A program made the translations under genes and the position numbers. This document shows positions 26,927 to 37,000 of a DNA stretch of 64,000 nucleotides, piece by piece. The DNA is taken from positions 1,140,001 to 1,204,000 of the forward strand of contig NZ_CP147404.1 in NCBI RefSeq assembly GCF_037201805.1, in the 5' to 3' direction. The notes beneath the pieces were generated by a model that saw nothing but the letters and a program-made list of their open reading frames with translations, was not told the origin of the DNA and did no database searches. Positions within the stretch are counted from its first letter, which is position 1; each line of letters begins with the position of its first letter. This stretch comes from Bacillus sp. FJAT-52991 (GTDB taxonomy: Bacteria; Bacillota; Bacilli; Bacillales; Domibacillaceae).

Positions 26927-28594
26927 TTACACTTCCATAATAATTGGCAAAATCATTGGACGACGCTTCGTTTTTTCATAAAGAAACGGAGCTAATGTAT
27001 CAATGATTTCATTTTTGATCTCGGACCATTGAGATGTTTTCTTGTTTAGCACTTTATGAATATGTTTATTGAGCATGCTTTGTGCCTCATAAATTAAGTC
27101 ACCAGATTCACGCATATAGACAAATCCACGAGAAATAATATCCGGACCCGCTTCCACCTTATAGTCCTTCATATTGATGCTTACGACAACAATAACGAGT
27201 CCTTCTTCAGATAAAATCCGGCGGTCGCGCAATACAATATTTCCAATATCGCCGATCCCGCTACCATCGATATAGACAGAGCCAGAAGGGATTTTCCCTG
27301 CAATTTCAGCAGAATCCTTGCTCAACGCTAACACATCTCCATTGTCCATAATAAAACAATGGTCTTCTGGTACGTCACAGTCTATCGCATGTTGAATGTG
27401 AACCTTTTGCATACGATATTCCCCGTGAATCGGCATAAAGAATTTAGGTTTAATTAAGCGAAGCATCAGCTTTTGTTCTTCTTGTCCACCATGACCGGAA
27501 GTATGAATATCACTTAATGATCCGTGAATGACTTCAGCACCTGCACGATAAAGCATATTGATCGTCCGGTTCACGCTGATCGTGTTTCCGGGAATAGGAG
27601 AAGAAGAAAAGACGACTGTATCTCCAGGTTGTATTTGTATTTGACGATGAGTACCATTAGCAATTCTGGATAAAGCAGCCATAGGTTCCCCTTGGCTTCC
27701 TGTACATAGAATGGTTACTTTATTAGCTGGTAAGCGATTCAGCTGTTGAGTATCGATAAATGTATTCTTTGGACAGCGGATATAGCCTAGTTCTTGGCCG
27801 ATATTGATAGCAGCTTCCATACTGCGTCCGAAAACAGCTACTTTTCTGTCGTTTTCTACAGCCGCTTCTACGACTTGCTGTAGACGATGAATGTTTGAAG
27901 CGAAGGTTGCAAAAATGATTCTTCCATCCACTTTACGAAAAATATCATGGATGCTTTCACCAACACGACGTTCAGACATTGTGAAGTTAGGTACTTCACT
28001 GTTTGTACTGTCAGATAAGAGGCAAAGGACGCCTTCTTTTCCGATTTCAGCCATCTTAGTTAAATTGGCTGGTTCTCCAACTGGAGTGAAGTCAAACTTG
28101 AAATCGCCTGTATGAACAATGTTCCCAGGAGGTGTTTTAACGACAATTCCATATGAGTCAGGGATGCTATGCGTCGTACGGAAGAAAGCAACAGATGTCT
28201 TTCTAAATTTAATAACATCATCTTCGTGAATTTCATGAAGAGTCGTTTGACGAAGTAAACCATGCTCTTCCAATTTGTTTCTTATTAATCCAAGAGCAAG
28301 CTTACCACCGTAAATAGGAATATTCACTTGACGAAGTAAGTAGGGAATCCCACCAATGTGATCTTCGTGTCCATGAGTGATAAACAACCCTTTGATCTTA
28401 TCCACATTTTTTTCTAAGTAGGTATAATCGGGAATAACATAATCAATTCCTAGCAGTTCATCTTCAGGAAATTTGATTCCCGCATCAATTAAAATAATTT
28501 CATCTTGAAATTGAACCGCATACGTATTTTTGCCGATCTCACCCAAACCGCCTAGGGCGAAAACAGCTGTTTGATCATTTTTAACAAATTTCAT
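26927..28594 (-). CDS. rnjA: Ribonuclease J1
   Basis: A metallo-beta-lactamase/beta-CASP nuclease with 5'-3' exonuclease and endonuclease activity, central to mRNA decay. At 555 residues it has the standard length. The catalytic motif [10 protein letters not shown] (His74, His76, Asp78, His79) and the beta-CASP motifs ([20 protein letters not shown]) are seen. It starts three bases after the rpoY stop, so the two are co-transcribed. A link to SR1P, encoded 8 kb away, is known from B. subtilis. Confidence 0.97.
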   Translation of the reverse strand: MKFVKNDQTAVFALGGLGEIGKNTYAVQFQDEIILIDAGIKFPEDELLGIDYVIPDYTYLEKNVDKIKGLFITHGHEDHIGGIPYLLRQVNIPIYGGKLALGLIRNKLEEHGLLRQTTLHEIHEDDVIKFRKTSVAFFRTTHSIPDSYGIVVKTPPGNIVHTGDFKFDFTPVGEPANLTKMAEIGKEGVLCLLSDSTNSEVPNFTMSERRVGESIHDIFRKVDGRIIFATFASNIHRLQQVVEAAVENDRKVAVFGRSMEAAINIGQELGYIRCPKNTFIDTQQLNRLPANKVTILCTGSQGEPMAALSRIANGTHRQIQIQPGDTVVFSSSPIPGNTISVNRTINMLYRAGAEVIHGSLSDIHTSGHGGQEEQKLMLRLIKPKFFMPIHGEYRMQKVHIQHAIDCDVPEDHCFIMDNGDVLALSKDSAEIAGKIPSGSVYIDGSGIGDIGNIVLRDRRILSEEGLVIVVVSINMKDYKVEAGPDIISRGFVYMRESGDLIYEAQSMLNKHIHKVLNKKTSQWSEIKNEIIDTLAPFLYEKTKRRPMILPIIMEV

Positions 28595-28597
28595 AAG

Positions 28598-28807
28598 TTA
28601 GAGTTGCTCCAATTTAAAGTTTGGAGATTGCTTTTCGTACTCTAAATAAGAATTTTCTATCTTTTGAACAAATTCAATATTATATGGGCGGTTTTTTAAT
28701 GCCTGACGAACTTCACGCTCAGAGTTTGCTTCTGTGAAAAGAACTCTTGTGTGTTCGCGTACGGGTACTTCTGTTCTCAGCTCTTGATAATAAACTTTAA
28801 AAATCAT
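28598..28807 (-). CDS. rpoY: RNA polymerase epsilon subunit RpoY
   Basis: A 69-residue protein of the DUF1447/epsilon family that binds near the RNA polymerase jaw. It starts [20 protein letters not shown] and contains [12 protein letters not shown], as in B. subtilis YkzG. It precedes rnjA, an order conserved in Firmicutes. The ATG has AAGGAGAG eight bases upstream. Confidence 0.95.
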   Translation of the reverse strand: MIFKVYYQELRTEVPVREHTRVLFTEANSEREVRQALKNRPYNIEFVQKIENSYLEYEKQSPNFKLEQL

Positions 28808-28978
28808 TGTATTCTCTCCTTAAGACGAAATGTATATCCAAACTGGTGCCCCAGTTCTTATAAATGCCGTTGTTTGTATGCTATATTATATAGAATGTCC
28901 GATACTTTTTCATGTTTTAAGCTTTAGATTTGATTGAGTAAGATTATATTTAGTATGGACAATTATTATCGTTTTACA

Positions 28979-29008
28979 CAAAGACAGCCCTTCATAAAGG
29001 AAGGGCTC
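28979..29008 (-). terminator. Hairpin terminator of the 23-codon gene
   Basis: A perfect stem AGCCCTTC / GAAGGGCT with a 6-base loop lies 13 bases past the stop codon at 29021. The tail GTCTTTGT is only moderately T-rich. Confidence 0.6.
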
Positions 29009-29020
29009 AACCATTCTTTA

Positions 29021-29092
29021 TTATGCGATTGATTTTCTTCTGAGCATATCTCTCCACTGTTTTGCAAGCTTCTTCTTTAGCTTCTTTAACAT
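29021..29092 (-). CDS. Candidate 23-residue cationic peptide gene
   Basis: ATG at 29092 is preceded by AAGGAG at an ideal nine-base distance. The peptide begins MLKKLKKKLAKQW, then has RDMLRRKSIA, so about ten of 23 residues are Lys or Arg. It would form an amphipathic helix. A minus-strand extended -10 TGGTAAAAT lies upstream and a hairpin follows, giving a complete small transcription unit. I do not recognise it. A membrane-active, ribosome- or RNA-binding peptide, or an sRNA-encoded peptide, are possibilities. Confidence 0.5.
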   Translation of the reverse strand: MLKKLKKKLAKQWRDMLRRKSIA

Positions 29093-29328
29093 AGTGGATC
29101 ACTCCTTAGCTGTATTTTACCACAATACTGTCCAAATATAAAGTAAAACAGGAAATGGTCGAAGTGGCTGTATGTATAGTATGCTATGTATAAAGCGTTT
29201 TTATCGGGTTTTATTGATGGTAAAATCAGGATTATGATAGTGTCTTCCATTGACTTTCCTTGACAATTGAGTTAGCTTTTATTCGGAAGACTTTATGAAT
29301 AATAAAGGAAATAAAAGGAGTCGTCAAG

Positions 29329-30099
29329 ATGACTAAAATCGTTTTTTTTGATATTGATGGAACACTTCTAAATCGTGAGAAACAACTTCCTGCTCGAACA
29401 AAAGAAGCGGTTAAATTGCTACAAAATAAAGGGATTTATACAGCTATTGCGACCGGAAGAGCCCCGTTTATGTTTGGAGATTTGAGAAAAGAACTGAATA
29501 TCCAGTCGTTTATTAGTTTTAACGGGCAATATGTTGTATTTGAAGATGAAGTCGTTTATTTAAATCCTTTACATATTGATCCTTTAAGAAAGTTAGTGGT
29601 TCAGGCAAAAGAGAAACAGCATCCACTTGTATTTATGAACGAATTAACGATGAAATCGAATCATCCTGAACATGCGTATATTGAAACAAGTTTCAGAAGT
29701 TTGAATTTTCCTCATCCGGAACCCCAACCGGATTTTTATGAACAAAATGAGTTGTATCAAACACTGCTGTTTTGTAGTGAAGAGGATGAAATGGAATATC
29801 GAGAACAGTTTCCGGAATTTACATTCATTAGATGGCATCCATATTCTCTTGATATTTTACCCATAGGAGGTTCTAAAGCGGTAGGAATTAAGAAAATGCT
29901 AGAGCGCCTTCCGTTTAAATTGGAGGATGTATATGCCTTTGGAGATGGATTAAATGATATTGAAATGCTACAAGCAGCGGGAACGGGTGTGGCCATGGGG
30001 AATGCTCATCCACTTGTGAAAGAACAGGCGAATATGGTGACGGCTGATGTGGCTGATGATGGAATATTTTTAGCTCTTGAGAAACTTGGACTAATTTAA
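29329..30099 (+). CDS. ykrA: HAD superfamily Cof-type phosphatase YkrA
   Basis: A 256-residue HAD hydrolase of subclass IIB (Cof). Motif I is FFDIDGTLLNRE with the nucleophile Asp, motif II is ATGRAP, and motif IV is AFGDGLNDIEML. A cap domain lies between residues about 85 and 185. Such enzymes dephosphorylate sugar phosphates or related metabolites; the substrate is unknown. Position before def fits B. subtilis YkrA. AAAGGAG precedes the ATG. Confidence 0.9.
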   Translation: MTKIVFFDIDGTLLNREKQLPARTKEAVKLLQNKGIYTAIATGRAPFMFGDLRKELNIQSFISFNGQYVVFEDEVVYLNPLHIDPLRKLVVQAKEKQHPLVFMNELTMKSNHPEHAYIETSFRSLNFPHPEPQPDFYEQNELYQTLLFCSEEDEMEYREQFPEFTFIRWHPYSLDILPIGGSKAVGIKKMLERLPFKLEDVYAFGDGLNDIEMLQAAGTGVAMGNAHPLVKEQANMVTADVADDGIFLALEKLGLI

Positions 30100-30113
30100 T
30101 TGTAAAAAGGGGT

Positions 30114-30146
30114 GTCCCAAAAGTCTGCGTCGCAAACTTTTGGGAC
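30114..30146. repeat. Perfect inverted repeat after ykrA
   Basis: GTCCCAAAAGT and ACTTTTGGGAC form an 11-bp perfect stem with an 11-base loop. There is no T-run, so it may stabilise the mRNA end rather than terminate. Confidence 0.6.
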
Positions 30147-30213
30147 GATACTTCTTATTTGAAAATGCCATTAAATTAGTTTTTTTGCACCTGTCGCTTC
30201 GCTTTCAGTGCAG

Positions 30214-30254
30214 AAAAGGAGCCGTCTCAACTACTTACGAGACGGCTCCTTTTT
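30214..30254. terminator. Terminator between ykrA and def
   Basis: An 11-bp perfect stem GGAGCCGTCTC / GAGACGGCTCC with AAAA before and TTTTT after it. It probably serves both convergent genes. Confidence 0.88.
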
Positions 30255-30279
30255 GCTGATTAGAAACAATAGAGTTCGT

Positions 30280-30834
30280 TCATCGTTCGATTGGTGTAGC
30301 ACCCTCTAGTGCTTGGAAAGGATTCTGTGAGTCGATATGATCATAAAACATAATGCCATTTAAATGATCAATTTCGTGTTGGAAAACGATCGCTGGAAGT
30401 CCTTTTAAACGAAGCTTTACTTCTTTTCCGTCAAGCGTAGTTCCCTTCACTGTTACTCTTGCATAACGGTGAACGTAGCCGGGGACGTCACGATCAACAG
30501 ACAAACAGCCTTCTCCTGCTATTAAATAGGCTTTTTCCACTGAATGACTCATAATACGTGGGTTAAATAAGGCATAACTTAATAGTTCATTGTTGTCGTC
30601 ATGCACTTGCACCGCAATCATTCGTTTCGAAACGCCGATTTGTGGAGCGGCTAACCCGACACCTGAGCGCAAACCATATTTGTTTGCTATTTCGGGATCT
30701 TGGCTGTTTTGTACATATTGAATAAGGCTTGCTAATATTTGACGGTCTTGTTCGGTTGCAGGAAGAACCACTTCCGCAGCTTTTTCTCGTAAAGTAGGAT
30801 GCCCTTCACGGACGATATCTTTCATTGTAATCAT
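30280..30834 (-). CDS. def: Peptide deformylase
   Basis: It removes the formyl group from nascent proteins at the ribosome exit. The three motifs are GVGLAAPQIGV, EGCLSVDRD with the metal-binding Cys, and the HEIDHLNG zinc motif. The 184-residue length and insertions match type 2 deformylases such as B. subtilis YkrB. The internal ATG at 30834 (MITMKDIV) is chosen over 30861 because it follows AGAAGG and matches the family start. Confidence 0.96.
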   Translation of the reverse strand: MITMKDIVREGHPTLREKAAEVVLPATEQDRQILASLIQYVQNSQDPEIANKYGLRSGVGLAAPQIGVSKRMIAVQVHDDNNELLSYALFNPRIMSHSVEKAYLIAGEGCLSVDRDVPGYVHRYARVTVKGTTLDGKEVKLRLKGLPAIVFQHEIDHLNGIMFYDHIDSQNPFQALEGATPIER

Positions 30835-32432
<1,598 letters not shown>

Positions 32433-32435
32433 GCT

Positions 32436-33413
32436 ATGGCGCAAATGACAATGATCCAAGCAATTACGGATGCTCTGCGCACGGAACTGAAGAATGATGA
32501 AAATGTATTAGTCTTCGGGGAAGACGTAGGAGTAAATGGTGGGGTTTTCCGGGCAACGGAAGGTCTTCAAAAAGAATTCGGTGAAGATCGTGTGTTTGAT
32601 ACGCCGCTAGCTGAATCTGGAATTGGTGGCCTTGCCGTTGGTCTTGCTCTAGAAGGCTTCCGACCTGTACCCGAAATTCAATTTTTCGGATTTGTTTATG
32701 AAGTAATGGATTCTGTCAGTGGACAATTAGCACGTCTTCGCTATCGCTCTGGTGGAACATATACAGCACCTGTAACCATTCGTTCTCCGTTTGGTGGAGG
32801 AGTTCATACACCTGAATTACACGCAGATAGTTTAGAGGGGTTAGTTACACAACAACCGGGATTAAAAGTCGTGATTCCATCCACTCCTTACGATGCAAAA
32901 GGGTTATTGATTTCTGCGATTCGTGATAACGATCCAGTTATTTTCTTAGAACATATGAAATTATATCGTTCTTTCCGTCAAGAAGTGCCTGAAGAGGAAT
33001 ATACAATCCCGCTAGGCAAAGCAGAAGTGAAGCGTGAAGGAACAGACTTATCGATCATTACTTATGGGGCGATGGTACATGAATCCATTAAAGCCGCAGA
33101 AGAGCTTGAAAAAGAAGGCTTCTCAGTAGAAGTGGTTGACTTGCGTACCGTGCAGCCGCTTGATATCGAAACGATCATTTCATCTGTTGAAAAAACAGGT
33201 CGTGTAATCGTTGTTCAAGAAGCACAAAAGCAAGCGGGTATTGCAGCTAACGTGGTAGCAGAAATTAATGAACGTGCCATTCTTAGCCTTGAGGCACCTG
33301 TGTTACGTGTCGCTGCTCCAGATACGGTTTTCCCATTCTCTCAAGCAGAGTCTGTATGGCTTCCGAATTATAAGGATGTAATGGAAACAGCGAAAAAAGT
33401 ACTTACTTTTTAA
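32436..33413 (+). CDS. pdhB: Pyruvate dehydrogenase E1 component, beta subunit
   Basis: A 325-residue partner of PdhA in the E1 heterotetramer. It contains [16 protein letters not shown] at the TPP pyrimidine site, [17 protein letters not shown], and the C-terminal transketolase domain ending in [14 protein letters not shown]. It starts three bases after the pdhA stop, so translation is probably coupled. Confidence 0.97.
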   Translation: MAQMTMIQAITDALRTELKNDENVLVFGEDVGVNGGVFRATEGLQKEFGEDRVFDTPLAESGIGGLAVGLALEGFRPVPEIQFFGFVYEVMDSVSGQLARLRYRSGGTYTAPVTIRSPFGGGVHTPELHADSLEGLVTQQPGLKVVIPSTPYDAKGLLISAIRDNDPVIFLEHMKLYRSFRQEVPEEEYTIPLGKAEVKREGTDLSIITYGAMVHESIKAAEELEKEGFSVEVVDLRTVQPLDIETIISSVEKTGRVIVVQEAQKQAGIAANVVAEINERAILSLEAPVLRVAAPDTVFPFSQAESVWLPNYKDVMETAKKVLTF

Positions 33414-33454
33414 TTCATAATAATATATTTGACATTAATAGGAGGTAGAAGGCT

Positions 33455-34759
33455 TTGGCTTTTGAATTTAGACTACCTGATATCGGTGAAGGTATCCACG
33501 AAGGCGAAATCGTTAAATGGTTTGTCAAGCAAGGCGATAAAGTGCAAGAAGACGATGTGCTTTGTGAAGTGCAAAATGACAAAGCAGTAGTAGAAATCCC
33601 TTCTCCAGTCGCTGGGACAGTAGAAGAGATTTTAGTAGATGAAGGTACGACAGCGATCGTTGGGGACGTACTTGTTAAGTTTGATGCTCCTGGATATGAG
33701 AACTTAAAGTTTAAAGGTGATCATGAAGAGAAGGCGGAAGGAGCGAAAGAAGCTGTTCAAGAAAAAGAAACAGCACCAGTAGCAGTGCAACAAGAAGAGG
33801 TAGATCCTGGCCGTCGAGTGATCGCTATGCCTTCTGTTCGAAAATATGCTCGTGATCGCGAGGTTGACATTCGTCAAGTCGCTGGAACAGGCAATAACGG
33901 ACGCGTGTTAAAGGAAGATATTGATGCGTTCTTATCAGGCGGAGGAAAGGCTGCGCCGTCTACAGCGGAAGCTGCAGTTGCAGAAGTAAAAGAAGATCAG
34001 GCAATGCCAGTTGAAGAAACGAAGGCTGCAGCAAAAGTCGTTTTACCTGAAGGAGAGTTCCCTGAAACTCGCGAGAAAATGAGCGGTATTCGTAAAGCGA
34101 TCGCTAAAGCGATGGTAAATTCGAAACATACTGCTCCGCACGTTACATTAATGGATGAAGTAGAAGTAACGAAATTATGGGCTCATCGCAAGAAATTTAA
34201 AGATATAGCGGCTGAAAAAGGCATCAAGCTGACGTTCCTTCCATATGTCGTGAAAGCTTTAACAAGTGCTTTGCGTGAATATCCTGTATTAAATACTTCT
34301 CTTGATGATGAAGCAGGAGAAATCATTCAAAAGCATTATTACAATATCGGAATTGCGGCCGACACAGATAAAGGTTTGCTAGTACCGGTTGTAAAAAATG
34401 CGGATCGTAAATCCATGTTTACTATCTCGAATGAAATCAATGAGCTGGCTGGCAAAGCTCGTGACGGCAAATTAGCGCCAGATGAAATGAAAGGTGCTTC
34501 ATGTACAATCACAAACATCGGTTCAGCTGGAGGACAATGGTTTACTCCAGTAATTAATCACCCAGAAGTAGCAATTCTTGGAATCGGAAGAATTTCTGAA
34601 AAACCAATTGTGAAAAATGGTGAAATTATAGCCGCACCTGTGTTAGCATTATCATTGAGCTTTGACCACCGCATGATTGACGGAGCCACTGCTCAAAACG
34701 CGCTTAATCACATTAAGCGATTATTAAATGATCCAGAACTTTTATTAATGGAGGCGTAA
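33455..34759 (+). CDS. pdhC: Dihydrolipoamide acetyltransferase (E2) of pyruvate dehydrogenase
   Basis: The 434-residue core of the complex. One lipoyl domain (residues 1-80) has the lipoylated Lys43 in [12 protein letters not shown] peripheral-subunit-binding domain (about 124-160, [18 protein letters not shown]) is followed by the catalytic domain with DHRMIDG (His405, Asp409). Linkers are Ala/Glu/Lys-rich and flexible. The TTG start at 33455 follows AGGAGG and is likely real, because the next Met is far inside. Confidence 0.97.
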   Translation: MAFEFRLPDIGEGIHEGEIVKWFVKQGDKVQEDDVLCEVQNDKAVVEIPSPVAGTVEEILVDEGTTAIVGDVLVKFDAPGYENLKFKGDHEEKAEGAKEAVQEKETAPVAVQQEEVDPGRRVIAMPSVRKYARDREVDIRQVAGTGNNGRVLKEDIDAFLSGGGKAAPSTAEAAVAEVKEDQAMPVEETKAAAKVVLPEGEFPETREKMSGIRKAIAKAMVNSKHTAPHVTLMDEVEVTKLWAHRKKFKDIAAEKGIKLTFLPYVVKALTSALREYPVLNTSLDDEAGEIIQKHYYNIGIAADTDKGLLVPVVKNADRKSMFTISNEINELAGKARDGKLAPDEMKGASCTITNIGSAGGQWFTPVINHPEVAILGIGRISEKPIVKNGEIIAAPVLALSLSFDHRMIDGATAQNALNHIKRLLNDPELLLMEA

Positions 34760-34764
34760 GACAA

Positions 34765-36174
34765 ATGGTAGTAGGAGATTTCCCAATCGAAACGGACACT
34801 ATAGTAATTGGAGCAGGACCTGGTGGATATGTAGCAGCGATTCGTGCTGCACAGCTAGGACAAAAAGTAACGATCGTAGAGAAAGCAAATCTTGGAGGCG
34901 TATGCTTAAACGTTGGTTGTATTCCTTCAAAAGCGTTACTAACTGCTGGACATCGTGTCGAGCAAGCAAAACATTCTGATGACATGGGAATTGTTGCAGA
35001 AAATGTAACAGTTAACTTTGATAAAGTTCAAGAATGGAAAGCTGGCGTAGTGAAAAAATTGACAGGCGGAGTAGAAGGGCTGTTAAAAGGAAACAAAGTT
35101 GAAATCGTTCGCGGCGAAGCGTATTTTGTAGATGCCAATACTCTTCGTGTGATGGATGAAAATTCTGCTCAAACATACAATTTCAAACATGCGATCATTG
35201 CAACCGGTTCTCGTCCGATTGAAATCCCTAACTTTAAATTCTCTGACCGCGTGCTTGACTCTACTGGCGCTCTTAATTTGAAAGAAATTCCGAGCAAAAT
35301 GGTCGTTGTAGGCGGTGGATATATCGGTGCAGAGCTATCTACAGCGTATGCAAACCTTGGTACAGAAATTACAATTCTTGAAGGTGCAGCAGAGATTTTA
35401 AGTGGCTTTGAAAAGCAAATGTCTGCCCTTGTGAAACGTAATTTAAAGAAAAAAGGCGTGAACATCGTAACAAAAGCGATGGCAAAATCAGCTGAAACAA
35501 CGGAAAATGGTGTTGTTGTTACTTATGAAGCTGACGGCAAAGAAGAAAAAGTTGAAGCGGATTACGTGTTAGTAACAGTTGGACGTCGACCTAACACAGA
35601 CGAGCTTGGACTTGAACAAGCTGGTGTGAAATTAACAGACCGCGGTTTAATCGAGATCGATAAACAATGTCGTTCAAGCGTTTCAAACATTTTCGCTATT
35701 GGTGATATCGTACAAGGTCCTCCGTTAGCTCATAAAGCTTCTTACGAAGGTAAAATTGCAGCAGAAGTCATTTCGGGCGAAAAATCTGAAATTGATTACT
35801 TAGGCATTCCTGCTGTATGTTTCACTGAGCCAGAATTAGCAACTGTAGGTTATACAGAAGCTGAAGCGAAAGAAGAAGGTATCGAAGTGGTTGCAGCGAA
35901 ATTCCCGTTTGCAGCAAATGGCCGTGCCTTAGCTCTAAACAGCACAGATGGCTTTGTCAAGCTTATAACTCGTAAAGAAGACGGTTTGATCATCGGTGCG
36001 CAAATTGCAGGTGCAGGAGCTTCTGATATGATCTCTGAGCTTGGTCTTGCAGTTGAAGCTGGTATGACGGCTGAAGATATCGCAATGACAATTCATGCTC
36101 ATCCAACATTAGGTGAAATTTCTATGGAAGCTGCTGAAGTAGCACTAGGAACACCTATCCATATCGTAAAATAA
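34765..36174 (+). CDS. pdhD: Dihydrolipoamide dehydrogenase (E3)
   Basis: The flavoprotein that reoxidises dihydrolipoamide with NAD+. 469 residues: FAD motif [12 protein letters not shown], redox-active disulfide Cys47/Cys52 in [16 protein letters not shown]-binding [12 protein letters not shown], and the C-terminal HAHPTLGE with the catalytic His. It is the last gene of the pdh operon, followed by a strong terminator. It probably also serves 2-oxoglutarate and branched-chain complexes. Confidence 0.97.
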   Translation: MVVGDFPIETDTIVIGAGPGGYVAAIRAAQLGQKVTIVEKANLGGVCLNVGCIPSKALLTAGHRVEQAKHSDDMGIVAENVTVNFDKVQEWKAGVVKKLTGGVEGLLKGNKVEIVRGEAYFVDANTLRVMDENSAQTYNFKHAIIATGSRPIEIPNFKFSDRVLDSTGALNLKEIPSKMVVVGGGYIGAELSTAYANLGTEITILEGAAEILSGFEKQMSALVKRNLKKKGVNIVTKAMAKSAETTENGVVVTYEADGKEEKVEADYVLVTVGRRPNTDELGLEQAGVKLTDRGLIEIDKQCRSSVSNIFAIGDIVQGPPLAHKASYEGKIAAEVISGEKSEIDYLGIPAVCFTEPELATVGYTEAEAKEEGIEVVAAKFPFAANGRALALNSTDGFVKLITRKEDGLIIGAQIAGAGASDMISELGLAVEAGMTAEDIAMTIHAHPTLGEISMEAAEVALGTPIHIVK

Positions 36175-36187
36175 TATTTATGAAAAA

Positions 36188-36222
36188 ATAAGACTGTCGT
36201 TTCAGGCAGTCTTATTTTTTTT
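36188..36222 (+). terminator. Terminator of the pdhABCD operon
   Basis: A stem ATAAGACTG / CAGTCTTAT with a 10-base loop followed by a T-run. Confidence 0.88.
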
Positions 36223-36261
36223 GGACGAGCTAGTATTAATAACTGGAAGATCATTCATATA

Positions 36262-36420
36262 ATAAAGTGAAACTTCAATCAGTAGGGTTTTTTTTCATCC
36301 CCTATTGATTGTTAGTTGAACGGATCGGGCGTTTACGGGCAGTTGATCCCCACCTAAATGGCTTGGCTTCTTCAGCCATTTTGAGGTGGGGGTTCTTACT
36401 GCCCGTTAATGCGGGATAAA
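36262..36420 (+). repeat. bcr1-like interspersed repeat, copy C
   Basis: A 159-bp copy flanked by ATAAA at both ends (36262-36266 and 36416-36420). Hairpin 1 reads CAATCAGTAGGG / CCCTATTGATTG and hairpin 2 pairs CGGGCAG with CTGCCCG. Copies A and B have CGGGCTG/CAGCCCG, so both sides changed together. It lies about 40 bases after the pdh terminator. Confidence 0.88.
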
Positions 36421-36452
36421 ATAGTCTGTGATGAAATGAGTGGATGATTTGT

Positions 36453-36692
36453 ATGGCTTATTATATTGTTTTTATGATTCAATTGATGATTTGGAGCTTT
36501 TATTCTTTAGCTCGCTGGTTATCAAAAGGAGATTCATCGGAATTTCACTGGTTGTTATTTCTTATTTTTTTCTATTTATGTGTCATAGTAGCTCAAAGAC
36601 TACTTGGTCGTAAACGAAGCTACATCATTACTGTTATTATTCTGTTATTCTATTTTTCTCTTCGATGGATGATGTCTCTATTTATTCAATAA
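36453..36692 (+). CDS. Small hydrophobic membrane protein
   Basis: I do not recognise this 79-residue protein. It starts MAYYIVFMIQLMIW and has three hydrophobic segments; the middle one is LLFLIFFYLCVIVA and the last ends in SLRWMMSLFIQ. Basic residues (RKRS) lie between segments two and three. No clear ribosome binding site is visible; GAGTGG lies nine bases before ATG 36453 and touches an alternative ATG at 36444. B. subtilis carries slp, a small lipoprotein gene, in this interval, but no lipobox is present here. Confidence 0.5.
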   Translation: MAYYIVFMIQLMIWSFYSLARWLSKGDSSEFHWLLFLIFFYLCVIVAQRLLGRKRSYIITVIILLFYFSLRWMMSLFIQ

Positions 36693-36742
36693 TATTAGGA
36701 AAATAATATTCAAAAAAAATAAATGTGACATACAATTTAGGC

Positions 36743-36771
36743 TTGAAAAATCAAATGTGTTATATTATTAT
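36743..36771 (+). promoter_or_regulatory. SigA promoter of sr1
   Basis: TTGAAA and TATTAT are separated by exactly 17 bases. A partial cre-like sequence AACCGCTTACA follows at 36785-36795. In B. subtilis sr1 is repressed by CcpN and, weakly, by CcpA; the CcpN site could not be recognised by eye. Confidence 0.75.
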
Positions 36772-36819
36772 AAATACAAATATTAACCGCTTACAAAATG
36801 TAAGGAGAGGATGTTGAAC

Positions 36820-36936
36820 ATGGGTACAATTGTTTGTAAGTCCTGTTTAGATACAATTGAACATTTCGAAGATGAAAAAGTGTCTGTTTTATACTCGCAC
36901 TGTGGTTGTGAAGAAGAAATAGAATTAGAAGATTAA
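36820..36936 (+). CDS. sr1P: SR1P, small peptide encoded by the SR1 RNA
   Basis: A 38-residue peptide starting MGTIVCKSCLDTIEHFEDEK, with HCGC near the end and an acidic tail (EEEIELED). Cys6, Cys9, Cys28 and Cys30 could bind a metal. The MGTIVC start and EDEK segment match B. subtilis SR1P as I recall it. SR1P binds glyceraldehyde-3-phosphate dehydrogenase GapA and promotes its interaction with RNase J1, which is also encoded in this window. GGAGAGG lies about nine bases before the ATG. Confidence 0.87.
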   Translation: MGTIVCKSCLDTIEHFEDEKVSVLYSHCGCEEEIELED

Positions 36937-36951
36937 TTTTTTTATCTATAA

Positions 36952-36989
36952 AAAGGCGATCCTCATGTTGAGAATCGCCTTTCTTTTTT
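36952..36989. terminator. Terminator shared by sr1 and speA
   Basis: A stem AAAGGCGAT / ATCGCCTTT with a 13-base loop then CTTTTTT; A-rich on the other side, so it can also stop transcripts from speA. Confidence 0.85.
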
Positions 36990-37000
36990 ATTCAATGATG

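Larger units (their letters stand above)
28808..29328. other. Spacer between rpoY and ykrA
   Basis: It holds the divergent rpoY promoter region, a 23-codon minus-strand gene with its own hairpin (listed separately) and the ykrA leader. I see no larger gene. Confidence 0.5.
36778..36989 (+). ncRNA. sr1: SR1 dual-function regulatory RNA
   Basis: The transcript predicted from the promoter at 36743 to the terminator at 36989 is about 212 nt, close to the ~205 nt of B. subtilis SR1. It encodes SR1P and lies next to speA as in B. subtilis. There, SR1 also base-pairs with ahrC mRNA, encoding the arginine catabolism activator. The base-pairing part is inferred, not checked. Confidence 0.78.

Noticed and set aside
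34713..34985. Open frame antisense to the start of pdhD
   Set aside because: It mirrors the codon pattern of pdhD, has no ribosome binding site and overlaps strongly supported coding sequence. The same holds for antisense frames at 35169-35465, 2965-3204 and many others.
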